64,000 bases of DNA, taken from contig NZ_SJEW01000006.1 of assembly GCF_005930475.1 (NCBI RefSeq), positions 48,639-112,638 of the forward strand, written 5' to 3'. This document shows, one piece after another, positions 34,454-43,708 of the stretch. A model generated the notes under the pieces. It did no database searches. It was given only the letters and a program-made list of their open reading frames with translations, and had not been told where the DNA came from. The DNA is from Modestobacter altitudinis (GTDB taxonomy: Bacteria; Actinomycetota; Actinomycetes; Mycobacteriales; Geodermatophilaceae). Made by a program: the position numbers and the translations under genes. Every line of letters starts with the position of its first letter. Positions within the stretch are counted from its first letter, which is position 1.

Positions 34454-34977
34454 CGCGCGCCCGGCTCCACCGGTTCGCCGGTGACCGGCCCGCTCGTCAC
34501 CGGCTCGCCGGTGACCGCCTCCCGCGGGATGGAGCGGAAGCCCTCGAGCAGCGAGGACTGCAGGCCGAACATCTCCTTCTCCTCCTCGGGCTCCATGTGG
34601 TCGTACCCGAGGAGGTGGAGCACGCCGTGGGTGGCGAGCAGGAGCAGTTCGTCGGCCATCGAGTGGCCGGCGGCGCGGGCCTGGCGGACCGCGACGGCCG
34701 GGCAGAGCACCACGTCGCCGAGCAGCGCCGGACCGGGGTCCGGGTCGTCGGGGCGGGCGGTGTCCAGCTCGTCCATCGGGAAGGCCAGCACGTCGGTCGG
34801 GCCCTTCTCGCCCATCCACCGCTCGTGCAGGCTGGCCATGTAGTCGACGTCCACGCACAGCACGGAGAGCTCGGCCAGCGGGCTGACGTCCAGGGAGTCC
34901 AGCACGTACCGGCAGACACCGGCCAGCGCGTGGGTGTCGACGGCGATCTCGGACTCGTTGGCGACCTCGACGGGCAC
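34450..34977 (-). CDS. ybeY: Endoribonuclease YbeY
   Basis: 175 residues. Zinc motif [11 protein letters not shown] (H-x3-H-x5-H) and the preceding [11 protein letters not shown] signature. It takes part in 16S rRNA 3'-end maturation and 70S quality control. phoH-ybeY-CNNM is a widely conserved order, and era, which acts on the same rRNA end, lies further along the same strand. Confidence 0.95.
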   Translation of the reverse strand: MPVEVANESEIAVDTHALAGVCRYVLDSLDVSPLAELSVLCVDVDYMASLHERWMGEKGPTDVLAFPMDELDTARPDDPDPGPALLGDVVLCPAVAVRQARAAGHSMADELLLLATHGVLHLLGYDHMEPEEEKEMFGLQSSLLEGFRSIPREAVTGEPVTSGPVTGEPVEPGAR

Positions 34978-34982
34978 GCCGC

Positions 34983-36116
34983 TCAGCTCCCCTGCTGCCG
35001 GGTGGGCCGAGCGGGCCGGGTGGCCCGGGCCGGGCCTGTGGCGGAGGGCTGCCGGGTGGCGTCGAAGCGCTCGTAGGCGTCGACGATGTCCCCGACCAGC
35101 CGGTGCCGGACGACGTCGGTGCTGGTCAGCGTGCTGAAGTGGACGTCGTCGATGCCGTCGAGGATCTCCCGCACGATCCGCAGCCCGCTCTGCGCGCCAC
35201 CGGGCAGGTCGACCTGGGTGACGTCGCCGGTGACGACCATCTTCGAGCCGAAGCCGAGCCGGGTGAGGAACATCTTCATCTGCTCGGCGGTGGTGTTCTG
35301 CGCCTCGTCGAGGATGACGAACGCGTCGTTGAGCGTCCGGCCGCGCATGTAGGCCAGCGGGGCGACCTCGATCGTCCCGGCCTGCATGAGCCGCGGGATG
35401 GACTCGGGGTCGACCATGTCGTGCAGCGCGTCGTACAGCGGCCGCAGGTACGGGTCGATCTTGTCCGACAGCGAGCCGGGCAGGAAGCCCAGCCGCTCGC
35501 CGGCCTCGACCGCCGGCCGGGTGAGGATGATCCGGTTGACCTGCTTGGTCTGCAGCGCCTGCACGGCCTTGGCCATCGCCAGGTAGGTCTTGCCCGTACC
35601 GGCCGGGCCGATGCCGAAGACGACGCTGTTGGTGTCGATCGCGTCGACGTAGCGCTTCTGGTTCAGCGTCTTGGGCCGGATGGTGCGGCCGCGCCGGCTG
35701 ATGATGTCCAGGCTGAGGACGTCGGCCGGGCGCTCGGAGCCACCGGCCCTGAGCATGGCGACCACGCGGCGCACCGAGTCCGGGCGCAGCGTCTGACCGG
35801 TGGCCAGCAGGGCGATCAGCTCGTCGAAGACCCGGACGGCGAAGGCGTTGTCCGCCGGCTGCCCGGTGATCGAGATCTCGTTGCCGCGGACGTGGACGTC
35901 GGCGCTGAGCTCGCTCTCGACCAGGCGGAGCAGCTCGTCCCCGGAGCCCAGGAGGGCGACCATGGAGACGCTGTCGGGGACGGTGATGGAGGTGCGGACG
36001 GCGGCCGGCGCGGCCTGCGCGTCCGGGACGCCGGCTCCCGCGGCGCGCGCGGAGAGCTCACGTTGGCTGGCCGCGCCGGGGGCGGCGGGGACGGCGTCTG
36101 GTGCGGTGTCGGGCAA
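34983..36116 (-). CDS. phoH: PhoH-family ATPase
   Basis: 377 residues, probable TTG start. After an Ala/Pro-rich N-terminus and a KH-like region comes the ATPase: [17 protein letters not shown] (Walker A), [22 protein letters not shown] (Walker B), [14 protein letters not shown] (sensor I). The family is related to superfamily 1 helicases and is placed in RNA metabolism with ybeY. Separated from ybeY by 5 bp. Confidence 0.93.
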   Translation of the reverse strand: MPDTAPDAVPAAPGAASQRELSARAAGAGVPDAQAAPAAVRTSITVPDSVSMVALLGSGDELLRLVESELSADVHVRGNEISITGQPADNAFAVRVFDELIALLATGQTLRPDSVRRVVAMLRAGGSERPADVLSLDIISRRGRTIRPKTLNQKRYVDAIDTNSVVFGIGPAGTGKTYLAMAKAVQALQTKQVNRIILTRPAVEAGERLGFLPGSLSDKIDPYLRPLYDALHDMVDPESIPRLMQAGTIEVAPLAYMRGRTLNDAFVILDEAQNTTAEQMKMFLTRLGFGSKMVVTGDVTQVDLPGGAQSGLRIVREILDGIDDVHFSTLTSTDVVRHRLVGDIVDAYERFDATRQPSATGPARATRPARPTRQQGS

Positions 36117-36208
36117 GTACGCTCGACCCTGCCTTCCTGCGACGGGGCTGTGACCCGATCGAGTCTACTCGCGCCGGGCCGCTGTCGGCCTGCCTCGCGG
36201 GAACCGGG

Positions 36209-37648
36209 TCAGCGCACCCCGGAGCGCCGCTCCCGCTTGACCCGGTACATGGCCTCGTCGGCCCGGGCCAGCACCGCGCCGGCGACGTCCGCCCCGGTGG
36301 CCAGCGTGACGCCGACGCTCACCCCCACCCGCACCTCGACGGGTCCTGTGGGTCCCCGGCCGACGACCACCGGGGCGCCCACCGCCGCGACGATGCGGGC
36401 CGCCAGCGCGGCCGCCGCGGCCTCCCCGGGCACCCCCGGGCAGACGGCCACGAACTCGTCCCCGCCCAGCCGCCCCACGGTGTCGCCGGGACGCAGGACC
36501 GTCTGCAGCCGGCGGGCGGTCTCCTGCAGCACGACGTCCCCGGCGGGGTGCCCGTGCTCGTCGTTGACCGCCTTGAACCCGTCGAGGTCGCAGAAGAGCA
36601 CGGCCAGCGGCAGCCCGGTGCGGGCCGTCGTCGTCAGCCCGTGCTCGACCCGGTCGACCAGCAGCCCGCGGTTGGGCAGCCCGGTCAGCGGGTCGTGCAG
36701 CGCCTCGGCGCGCAGCCGGTCCTCCAGCTCCCGCTGCCTGGTCACGTCGGCCAGCGCGACGACGGCGCCCAGCAGCCCGCCGTCGGAGTCCCGGATCGCC
36801 GAGCCGGTCACCGACAGCCGGCGTGCCGGGCCGGACGGCGGCGCGGCGACGATCTCCAGGTCCTGCACCCGCCCCTCGCCGAGCGCGCGGGCCGAGGGCA
36901 TGTCCTCCGGCCGCAGCGGCGTCCGGCCGTCCGCGGCGAAGAGACTGCCGAAGGTCTGGCCGACCGGCGCGAGCCGCTCACCGAGCCGGACGGGACCGTG
37001 CCAGTCGCGGCAGACCTGGTTGAACTGCTGCACCCGTCCCTGCTCGTCGACGGCGAGCACCCCGACCGGCAGCGCGTCCAGCAGTGCCCGGTCGAAGGCG
37101 TGCGCGCGAGCCAGCTCGGCGGTCAGCGCCTCGGCCCGTTGCGCCTGCCGGTCCCGCTCCAGCAGCGCGACCACGACGTCGGCGAGGTCGGCCAGCCGCT
37201 GGAGGTCCAGCGGGGTGAAGGCGTGCGGCTCCGGGTCGAAGACGCACAGCGTGCCGATGACGACCTGCTCGACCCGCAACGGCGCGCTGACGTAGCCGCG
37301 GACCCGGCCGTACCGGCCGTCGACCCAGGGGTTGGCGCGGAACCGCTCGTCGACGAGCAGGTCCGTGCTGGCGAAAACGTCCTCGGTGAGCCGCCGGGTC
37401 TGCTCGCAGAGCGACTCCTCGCGGGGCGAGGGGCCGCCGACGAAACCGTGCGTGGCCAGCTGGCACTGCTCTGCGGTGTCCAGCACGTTCACCGTCGCGC
37501 ACGGCGCCCCCAGCAGCGCCGCGGCGAGCCGGACGATCGTGCCGAGCTCCGCCTCCGCGGCGAGGTCGGACAGCCTGAGGCCGGCCACGACCTGCGCCTG
37601 CCGGGCGCGCAGGGTCGTGGCGGCACGGTGCGGCGAGGGACGGGTCAC
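36209..37648 (-). CDS. Diguanylate cyclase with GAF and PAS domains
   Basis: 479 residues, GTG start. GAF domain (about 25-165), PAS domain (about 180-300) and GGDEF domain (about 310-475) with an intact RLGGDEFVAVC active site. RPGD stands five residues before it, the inhibitory I-site. It should make c-di-GMP from GTP under control of the sensory domains and be inhibited by product. No EAL domain. No transmembrane helix, so it is cytoplasmic. Confidence 0.93.
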   Translation of the reverse strand: MTRPSPHRAATTLRARQAQVVAGLRLSDLAAEAELGTIVRLAAALLGAPCATVNVLDTAEQCQLATHGFVGGPSPREESLCEQTRRLTEDVFASTDLLVDERFRANPWVDGRYGRVRGYVSAPLRVEQVVIGTLCVFDPEPHAFTPLDLQRLADLADVVVALLERDRQAQRAEALTAELARAHAFDRALLDALPVGVLAVDEQGRVQQFNQVCRDWHGPVRLGERLAPVGQTFGSLFAADGRTPLRPEDMPSARALGEGRVQDLEIVAAPPSGPARRLSVTGSAIRDSDGGLLGAVVALADVTRQRELEDRLRAEALHDPLTGLPNRGLLVDRVEHGLTTTARTGLPLAVLFCDLDGFKAVNDEHGHPAGDVVLQETARRLQTVLRPGDTVGRLGGDEFVAVCPGVPGEAAAAALAARIVAAVGAPVVVGRGPTGPVEVRVGVSVGVTLATGADVAGAVLARADEAMYRVKRERRSGVR

Positions 37649-37710
37649 CTCGGGGGCATCGGCGCGCGGCGACGTCCGGACCAGCCCGTCTCCCCCGGAG
37701 GGAGGGGCGC

Positions 37711-38082
37711 TCAGCCGGGCGGCCAGCCCAGCCCGCGGCCGCCGAGCACGTGCAGGTGGACGTGGTGCACCGTCTGCCCGGCCTGCGGGCCGGTGTTCGC
37801 CACCAGCCGGTAGCCCGGCTCCGCGCCGTCGGCGGTCACCAGCCCCTCCTGCAGCGCGACGGCGTGCGCGGCGGCGGCCAGCTCGCCGGTGAGCCCCGGG
37901 TCCGCCGTGGCCAGCGCGCCGAGGGTGGCGTGGTGCTCCTTCGGGACCACCAGCACGTGCGTGGGCGCCTGCGGGTTGATGTCCCGGAAGGCCAGCGTTC
38001 GGTCGGTCTCCCGGACGACGTCCGGCGGGATCTCCCCGGCGACCATGCGGCAGAACAGGCAGTCGCTCGGCGGCTCGCTCAT
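37711..38082 (-). CDS. HIT-family hydrolase
   Basis: 123 residues. N-terminal CLFCRMVAGEIP (possible zinc site), HVLVVPKEHHATL, and the catalytic triad HVHLHVLGG. HIT proteins hydrolyse nucleoside phosphoramidates and similar compounds. Its neighbourhood beside phoH and rsmE/hrcA matches other actinobacteria. Confidence 0.93.
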   Translation of the reverse strand: MSEPPSDCLFCRMVAGEIPPDVVRETDRTLAFRDINPQAPTHVLVVPKEHHATLGALATADPGLTGELAAAAHAVALQEGLVTADGAEPGYRLVANTGPQAGQTVHHVHLHVLGGRGLGWPPG

Positions 38083-38181
38083 GCCGCCGACTCTAGAACG
38101 CGCAGGTCAACGAAACGAGACAGTTCGTTGGGCGGTACACGATCCGCTTTCTCGGCTGCAACCCGACCTCGGTCCGGCCGA

Positions 38182-38283
38182 CCACGGGACATCGTGGAGC
38201 GGATCAACGAGACCCAGCACATGATCGGCGGCGTGCTCACCGAGCAGGCCGCGGTCACCCGCAGCATCGTCGAGCTGAGCTGA
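38182..38283 (+). pseudogene. C-terminal remnant of a methyl-accepting chemotaxis protein
   Basis: The frame reads DIVERINETQHMIGGVLTEQ, then AAVTRSIVELS and a stop. This is the typical end of a chemoreceptor signalling helix (compare xIxxIxxIQxxIxxAVxEQxxTT). Nothing upstream in this frame matches the rest of such a receptor; the HIT gene lies there on the other strand. Only the last about 30 codons of a deleted gene survive. Confidence 0.6.
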
Positions 38284-38304
38284 CCACGCAGGCTCCGGCG
38301 GGGT

Positions 38305-38337
38305 GGGCGACGATGAGCGCCGTCCCCGTCGTCGCCC
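38305..38337. terminator. Stem-loop upstream of the putative selenate transporter
   Basis: GGGCGACGA pairs with TCGTCGCCC (9 bp, 15-nt loop), 45 bp before the start of the binding-protein gene. It could terminate the lost upstream receptor gene or act as a leader element of the ABC operon. No T-tract follows. Confidence 0.4.
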
Positions 38338-38382
38338 CCGGAGGTGTCCCGTGCCCGTCCCCAGCCCCCATCCGAGGACGTA

Positions 38383-39354
38383 GTGAGCCGCCGTCGCGCC
38401 GTCCGGTCGGGTGGCCCCCTCGAACTCCCCAGCACCACCAGGCGCGGCTTCCTCGGTGGCGGCGCCGCCGTGCTGGCCGCCGCGCTCGCCGCCTGCGGCC
38501 GCACCTCCCCCGTGTCGTCGTCCGTGTCGTCGTCGGGGGGGACGGCGAGCTCCCCCGGTGCCCGCGGGTCGCTGAGCATCGGGGCGATCCCCGACCAGGA
38601 CCCGCAGGTCCTCCAGCGGCTCTACGGCACGGTCGCCGACTCGATGTCGACCGCGCTGGACCTGGACGTGGCCTACCAGCCGGTCACCGACTACGGCGCC
38701 GCGGTCTCCCTGTTCCGGACCGGTGACCTGGACCTGGTCTGGTTCGGCGGCCTCACCGGCGTGCAGGCCCGGTTGCAGACCCCCGGCGCCGAGCCGATCG
38801 CCCAGCGCGACATCGACGCCGACTTCCACTCGGTCTTCGTGGTCAACACCGCGACCGGGCTGGCGCCGTCGGACGACCTGACCCCGTTGGCGCCGCTGCG
38901 GTTCAGCTACGGCAGCGAGACCTCCACCTCCGGCCGGCTGATGCCGGCGTGGTTCCTGCAGCAGCAGGGCGTCGACCCGCAGGGGTTCCCCGGCGGGCCC
39001 GGCTTCTCCGGCTCGCACGACGCGACGCTGGCGCTGGTCGCCGCCGGCACCTACCAGGCCGGGGTGCTCAACGAGCAGGTGTGGACCTCGCGGGCCGCGG
39101 ACGGGTCGGTCGACCCCGCGGTCGTGCGGTACGCCCGGACCCCGGGCTACCACGACTACCACTGGCTGCTCGGCCCCGGCGCGACCGACCGGCTGGGCGA
39201 GGACCTCGGCGACCGGCTGACGGGGTACTTCACCGGGCTGCCCGCCGGGAACGACGTCCTGGAGCTCTTCGGCGCCGCGTCGTTCGTGGCGACGGAGGCC
39301 GGGAACTACGACCAGATCGAGGAGATCGGCCGGCAGCTGGGACTGGTCAGCTGA
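38383..39354 (+). CDS. ABC transporter substrate-binding lipoprotein, putative selenate type
   Basis: 323 residues, GTG after GAGGACGTA. Tat-like signal (TTRRGFLGGG) joined to a lipobox (LAAC). The mature protein is PhnD-like, and motifs I associate with the family annotated as putative selenate ABC binding proteins are clear: IGAIPDQDPQVLQRLYG, FRTGDLDLVWFGGLTGVQAR, SGSHDATLALVAAGTY, YHDYHWLLGP. First gene of a three-gene importer operon. Presence of selA, selB, selD and tRNA-Sec in the same window supports selenium as substrate; direct evidence is lacking, and a phosphonate-like anion remains possible. Confidence 0.8.
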   Translation: MSRRRAVRSGGPLELPSTTRRGFLGGGAAVLAAALAACGRTSPVSSSVSSSGGTASSPGARGSLSIGAIPDQDPQVLQRLYGTVADSMSTALDLDVAYQPVTDYGAAVSLFRTGDLDLVWFGGLTGVQARLQTPGAEPIAQRDIDADFHSVFVVNTATGLAPSDDLTPLAPLRFSYGSETSTSGRLMPAWFLQQQGVDPQGFPGGPGFSGSHDATLALVAAGTYQAGVLNEQVWTSRAADGSVDPAVVRYARTPGYHDYHWLLGPGATDRLGEDLGDRLTGYFTGLPAGNDVLELFGAASFVATEAGNYDQIEEIGRQLGLVS

Positions 39355-40097
39355 GCGCCGTCCTGCGACTGGACGGTGTGGAGGTCCGCTTCGGCGGTGC
39401 GGCGGCGCTCACCGGCATCGACCTCACCGTCGCCGCCGGCGAGCGGGTGGCGGTGATCGGCCCGTCGGGCGCCGGGAAGTCGACGCTGCTCGCGCTGGCC
39501 AACGGCTCGGTGGCCCCGACCGCCGGCACGGTGCAGGTGCTCGGCGCCGTCCCCGCGGCCCTGCGCGGCCGGGCGCTGCGGCAGCTGCGGTCCCGGGTCG
39601 GCACGGTGCACCAGCACCTGGAGCTGGTCGGCCAGCTGCGGGTGGTGCACAACGTCAACGCAGGCCGGCTGTCGAGCTGGTCGGCCGGGCGGGCCGCCTG
39701 GTCGCTGCTGCGCCCGCAGGGCGTGCCTGAGGTGCTCGACGCACTGGGCGCGGTCGGGCTCGCCGACCGGGTCTTCGAGCGCACCGACCGGCTCTCCGGT
39801 GGGCAGCGCCAGCGGGTGGCGGTCGCCCGGCTGCTGGTGCAGCGCCCGGAGCTGGTGCTCGCCGACGAGCCGGCGTCGGCGCTCGACCCGGTGCTCACCG
39901 ACCGGGTGCTCGAGCTGCTCGCCGGCCTGGTCACCGAGGGCGGCGGCGGGATGGTCGCCTCGCTCCACGACCCGGCGCTGGCGTTGCGGCACTGCACCCG
40001 GGTCGTCGGGCTGGTCGCCGGCCGGGTGGTGCTGGACGCCCCGGCCTCGGCGCTGACCCTGGCCGACCTGGCCGGCGTCTACGGCGCCCGGCGGTGA
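39351..40097 (+). CDS. ABC transporter ATP-binding protein of the putative selenate importer
   Basis: 248 residues if it starts at CTG 39351, which overlaps the upstream stop in the same way as ATGA/GTGA junctions elsewhere. Downstream starts would remove the first beta-strand (LRLDGVEVRF). Walker A GPSGAGKST, signature [15 protein letters not shown], Walker B LVLADEPASALDP, H-loop SLHDP. PhnC-like. Powers import by the fused permease that follows with a 4-bp overlap. Confidence 0.88.
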   Translation: MSAVLRLDGVEVRFGGAAALTGIDLTVAAGERVAVIGPSGAGKSTLLALANGSVAPTAGTVQVLGAVPAALRGRALRQLRSRVGTVHQHLELVGQLRVVHNVNAGRLSSWSAGRAAWSLLRPQGVPEVLDALGAVGLADRVFERTDRLSGGQRQRVAVARLLVQRPELVLADEPASALDPVLTDRVLELLAGLVTEGGGGMVASLHDPALALRHCTRVVGLVAGRVVLDAPASALTLADLAGVYGARR

Positions 40098-41710
40098 CGA
40101 CGGTCCTGCCGGCGCCGGTCGCCGTCCCGGCCCTGCAGCGGGTGCGCGCCCGGTGGGCGTGGGGGCTGGGCGCGGTCGCCGTCCTCGCCTGGTCGCTGGT
40201 CGGGGCCAAGCTCCTCTCCGGGAACGTGGTCAACCCCGCGGGCTCGGCGCAGTTCGGCCGGTTCGCCTCCGCCGCGCTCTCCCCCGCGCTGGACCGGCCC
40301 TTCCTCGGGGTGCTCGCCTCCTCGGTGCTGATCACCGTCGCCTACGCCGCCCTGGGCGCGGCACTGGCGGTCGCGCTCGGCGCCCTCGGCGCGGTGGCGG
40401 TCGCCCGCACCACGTGGGGACGGCGGCGGCTGGGCTGGGCGCTGTCCCGCGGCGTGCTCGCCGTCCCGCGCGGGCTGCACGAGGCGGTGTGGGGGCTGCT
40501 GCTGGTCAACCTGCTCGGGCTGGACCCGTGGGTCGGCGTCCTGGCGATCGGCATCCCCTACGGCGCGGTCACCGCGAAGGTGTTCGCCGACCTGGTCGAC
40601 GAGGTGCCGCGCGGCGGGCAGGAGGCGCTGCTGGCCACCGGGGTGGGGCGGCTGCCGGCCGCGCTGTACGGGCTGCTGCCGCCGGCGTCGGGCGGGCTGC
40701 TCGCCTACTCTTTCTACCGGCTGGAGTGCGCGATCCGCTCGGCCGTCGTCCTGGGGCTGATCGGCGCCGGCGGGCTGGGCTACCAGTTGTCGCTGTCGTT
40801 CAGCGCGCTGCGCTGGGACGAGGTCTGGTCAGCGGTGTACGCGCTGTCCGCGCTCTGCGTGCTGGCCGTGGTCGCCGGCCGGGCGGTGCGCCGCCGGCTC
40901 GCTGCGCCGCGCTCGTCGGCCGACCGGCTGCGCCGCGACCCGGCGCTGACCGCGGCCGTGCTGGTCACCCTGGCCGGGGTGGCGTGGTCGTGGTGGTACC
41001 TGGCCGTGTCGCCGGCCACCCTGGTCTCCGACCGGACCGGGCAGCAGCTGGCCTACGTGCTGCGGGCCGCCTGGCCGCCGGACACCGACGGCCCGTTCCT
41101 GCGCGAGGTCGGCACCGCAGCGGTGGACACCGTGCAGATGTCGGTGATCGCCATCGCGCTGGCCACCGTCGGGGCGGTGCTCCTGGCCGGGGTGGCGGCC
41201 TCCCCCGCGGGCCGGGTGTCGCTGCCGCGGCGGCTGGCCGGCATCGCCGTCCGGCTGGCGCTGCTGGTCCTGCGCGCGGTGCCGCCGCCGGTCTGGGCGC
41301 TGGTCCTGCTGTTCGTGCTGCTGCCGGGCGTGCTGCCCGGCGCGCTGGCGCTCGGCGTCTACACCCTGGGCGTGCTCGGCCGGCTGGCCGCGGAGGCGAC
41401 CGAGGAGCTGGACCCCCGGCCCCGGGACGCCCTGGCGGCGCTCGGTGCCCGGCCGGTGGCGGGGTGGCTGTACGGGGTGCTGCCGGCGGCGACCGGGCCG
41501 GTGCTGGCGTTCGCGCTGTACCGCTGGGAGGTGGCCATCCGGGACACGGTGTTGGTCGGCCTGCTCGGCGCCGGCGGGCTGGGTGCGCTGCTGGCCTCGC
41601 GGCTGGCGCGGTTCGACTGGGGCGCGGTGACCACGGTGCTCGTCGCCCTGGTGCTGCTGACCGTCGCCGTCGACCTGGTCAGCGCCCGCGCCCGCGCCGC
41701 CCTGAGGTGA
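40094..41710 (+). CDS. ABC transporter permease, two PhnE-like halves fused
   Basis: 538 residues with about 12 hydrophobic helices. Each half contains an EAA-type loop: GGQEALLATGVGRLPAALYGLLPPA (about 175-200) and PRDALAALGARPVAGWLYGVLPAA (about 438-462). The halves resemble each other and the single PhnE permease, so one polypeptide supplies both membrane domains. Completes the three-gene importer. The operon ends at an inverted repeat. Confidence 0.88.
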   Translation: MTTVLPAPVAVPALQRVRARWAWGLGAVAVLAWSLVGAKLLSGNVVNPAGSAQFGRFASAALSPALDRPFLGVLASSVLITVAYAALGAALAVALGALGAVAVARTTWGRRRLGWALSRGVLAVPRGLHEAVWGLLLVNLLGLDPWVGVLAIGIPYGAVTAKVFADLVDEVPRGGQEALLATGVGRLPAALYGLLPPASGGLLAYSFYRLECAIRSAVVLGLIGAGGLGYQLSLSFSALRWDEVWSAVYALSALCVLAVVAGRAVRRRLAAPRSSADRLRRDPALTAAVLVTLAGVAWSWWYLAVSPATLVSDRTGQQLAYVLRAAWPPDTDGPFLREVGTAAVDTVQMSVIAIALATVGAVLLAGVAASPAGRVSLPRRLAGIAVRLALLVLRAVPPPVWALVLLFVLLPGVLPGALALGVYTLGVLGRLAAEATEELDPRPRDALAALGARPVAGWLYGVLPAATGPVLAFALYRWEVAIRDTVLVGLLGAGGLGALLASRLARFDWGAVTTVLVALVLLTVAVDLVSARARAALR

Positions 41711-41717
41711 TCCCTGC

Positions 41718-41789
41718 GTTGATCATGGGCGTCGTGTTCGTCGCCGCGCCGCTGTCCGGCCTGTCGCCGGCAAGAGCCCCATGATCAAC
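41718..41789. repeat. Inverted repeat with 12-bp perfect arms
   Basis: GTTGATCATGGG (41718-41729) and CCCATGATCAAC (41778-41789) enclose 48 bp of GC-rich sequence that can itself fold. It lies between the convergent permease gene and rsmE, where it may act as a terminator. The arms are AT-richer than the surroundings, which suggests a mobile or dispersed element. Confidence 0.6.
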
Positions 41790-41795
41790 CGCGGA

Positions 41796-42557
41796 CTACC
41801 GCCAGCGGGTGCGGGCGCTCAGCGCGGCCAGCGCGGCGGCGCCGGCGGTCGAGGTGCGGAGCACCTCGGCGCCCAGCCGGACCGACTGCGCGCCGGCGGC
41901 GCGGAAGGCCACCACCTCGCCGTCGGTGAGCCCGCCCTCGGGCCCGACGATGACGGCGATCGTGCCGGCCGTCGGGACGTCGATCGCAGCGAAGGGCTGG
42001 CGCGCCTGCTCGTGCAGGACCAGCGCCAGGTCGACGTCGGCGAGCATCCCGCACACCTGACGGGTGCTCATCGGCTCGGTCACCTCGGGCACCCGCGGAC
42101 GACGTGCCTGCTTGCTGGCCGCCCGGGCGGCGGAGCGCCACTTGGCCAGCCCCTTGTCGACCCGGTCCTCCCGCCAGCGGGTCACGCAGCGGGCCGCGGT
42201 CCACGGGACGACCCGGTCGACACCGAGCTCGGTGGCGAGGTCCACCGCGAGCGGTCCGCGGTCGCCCTTGGGCAGCGCCTGGACCAGCACGAACGTCGGG
42301 GACGGCGCCGGGACGTCGTGCCGGGCCAGCACCTGGACCTGCAGCGTCGCCGACCCGGCGCCGAGCACCGAGCCCTCGACGACCAGGCCGCGGCCGTCGG
42401 CGACCCGCACCCGCTCACCGACGGTCAGCCGCAGCACGTCCACGGCGTGCCGGCCCTCGGCGCCGCCCACGGTGAGCACGTCGCCGGCCGGCAGCTCGTC
42501 GAGCAGGAACAGCGGCGCACCGTCGGCCTGCAGGGTGCCGGCCGGGGTCTCGCTCAT
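41796..42557 (-). CDS. rsmE: 16S rRNA m3U1498 methyltransferase
   Basis: 253 residues. N-terminal PUA-like domain ([21 protein letters not shown]) and a SPOUT knot with [16 protein letters not shown] and [17 protein letters not shown], the SAM-binding signature. It methylates N3 of U1498 in 16S rRNA. Starts with a 4-bp overlap of the dnaJ stop; hrcA-dnaJ-rsmE is one operon. Confidence 0.95.
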   Translation of the reverse strand: MSETPAGTLQADGAPLFLLDELPAGDVLTVGGAEGRHAVDVLRLTVGERVRVADGRGLVVEGSVLGAGSATLQVQVLARHDVPAPSPTFVLVQALPKGDRGPLAVDLATELGVDRVVPWTAARCVTRWREDRVDKGLAKWRSAARAASKQARRPRVPEVTEPMSTRQVCGMLADVDLALVLHEQARQPFAAIDVPTAGTIAVIVGPEGGLTDGEVVAFRAAGAQSVRLGAEVLRTSTAGAAALAALSARTRWR

Positions 42558-43693
42558 CGGCCGTTGAACGCGTCGCGGACCCGGGAGAACAGCCCTCCGG
42601 TGTTGGCGCCGGTGCCGTCGGTGAGGTCCTCCCCGCGCAGCCCGGCGAGCTCGCGGAGCAGCTCGGACTGGCGGTCGTCGAGCCGGGTCGGGGTGGTGAC
42701 GTCGAGGTGGACGAGCAGGTTGCCGCGGCCGGTGCCGCGCAGCCGCGGCGCACCGTGCGCGCGGAGGGTGAGCACGTTGCCCGACTGGGTGCCCGGCTTG
42801 ATGGTGAGGTCCTCGTGGCCCTCGAGCGTCTCCAGCTTGAGCGTGGTGCCCAGCGCGGCGGCGGTCATCGGCAGGGTGACCCGGCAGTGCAGGTCCTCGC
42901 CGTCCCGGGTGAAGACGTCGTGCGGCCGCTCGTGCACCTCGACGTACAGGTCACCGGCGGGGCCACCGCCGGGGCCGACCTCGCCGTAGCCGGCCAGCCG
43001 GATCCGCATGCCGTCCTCGACCCCGGCCGGGATCTTGACCGGGATGGTGCGGCGGGACCGGACCCGGCCGTCGCCGGCGCACTGCGGGCAGGGGTTGGGG
43101 ATCACCTGGCCGGTGGCCTGGCAGGTCGGGCACGGCCGGCTGGCGATGACCTGGCCGAGGAAGGACCGCTGCACGCTCTGCACCTCGCCGCGGCCGTTGC
43201 AGGTCGCGCAGGTGGTCGGGTGGGTGCCGGGCGCGGTGCCGGCCCCGGTGCAGACGTCGCAGAGCACCGCGGTGTCCACGGTGATCTCGGTCGTCGTCCC
43301 GAAGACCGTCTCGTCGAGGTCGAGGTCGACCCTGATGAGCGCGTCCTCGCCCTCCCGGGTGCGGCTGCGCGGCCCGCGGGCACCGGCCGCGCCGCCGAAG
43401 AAGGCGTCCATGATGTCGCCGAGACCACCAAAGCCGGCGCCGGCGCCGAAGGGGCTGCCCGCACCGCCGCGACCGGTCTCGTACGGGTCGCCGCCGAGGT
43501 CGATGATCCGGCGCTTCTCCGGGTCGGTCAGCGCCTCGTAGGCGCGGCTGACCTGCTGGAACTGCTCCTTCGCCCCCTCGTCGGGGTTGACGTCGGGGTG
43601 CAGGTCGCGCGCCATCTTGCGATAGGCGCGCTTGATGTCGGCGTCACTGGCTCCGGGCTTCAGGCCCAGCGCGCCGTAGTAGTCGGTTGCCAT
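42554..43693 (-). CDS. dnaJ: Chaperone DnaJ, type I
   Basis: 379 residues. J domain with HPD ([10 protein letters not shown]), Gly-rich linker, zinc domain with four CxxCxG-type repeats ([32 protein letters not shown]) and the C-terminal substrate domains. Co-chaperone of DnaK. It corresponds to dnaJ2 of mycobacteria, placed after hrcA under the CIRCE operator. Confidence 0.96.
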   Translation of the reverse strand: MATDYYGALGLKPGASDADIKRAYRKMARDLHPDVNPDEGAKEQFQQVSRAYEALTDPEKRRIIDLGGDPYETGRGGAGSPFGAGAGFGGLGDIMDAFFGGAAGARGPRSRTREGEDALIRVDLDLDETVFGTTTEITVDTAVLCDVCTGAGTAPGTHPTTCATCNGRGEVQSVQRSFLGQVIASRPCPTCQATGQVIPNPCPQCAGDGRVRSRRTIPVKIPAGVEDGMRIRLAGYGEVGPGGGPAGDLYVEVHERPHDVFTRDGEDLHCRVTLPMTAAALGTTLKLETLEGHEDLTIKPGTQSGNVLTLRAHGAPRLRGTGRGNLLVHLDVTTPTRLDDRQSELLRELAGLRGEDLTDGTGANTGGLFSRVRDAFNGR

Positions 43694-43708
43694 CGGGCGT
43701 TCTCGTCC

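Larger units (their letters stand above)
38083..38382. other. 300-bp gap holding a gene remnant and a hairpin
   Basis: No intact gene. It contains the chemotaxis-receptor remnant (38182-38283) and a stem-loop (38305-38337), both listed separately. The promoter of the ABC-transporter operon should lie in the right part. Confidence 0.5.
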
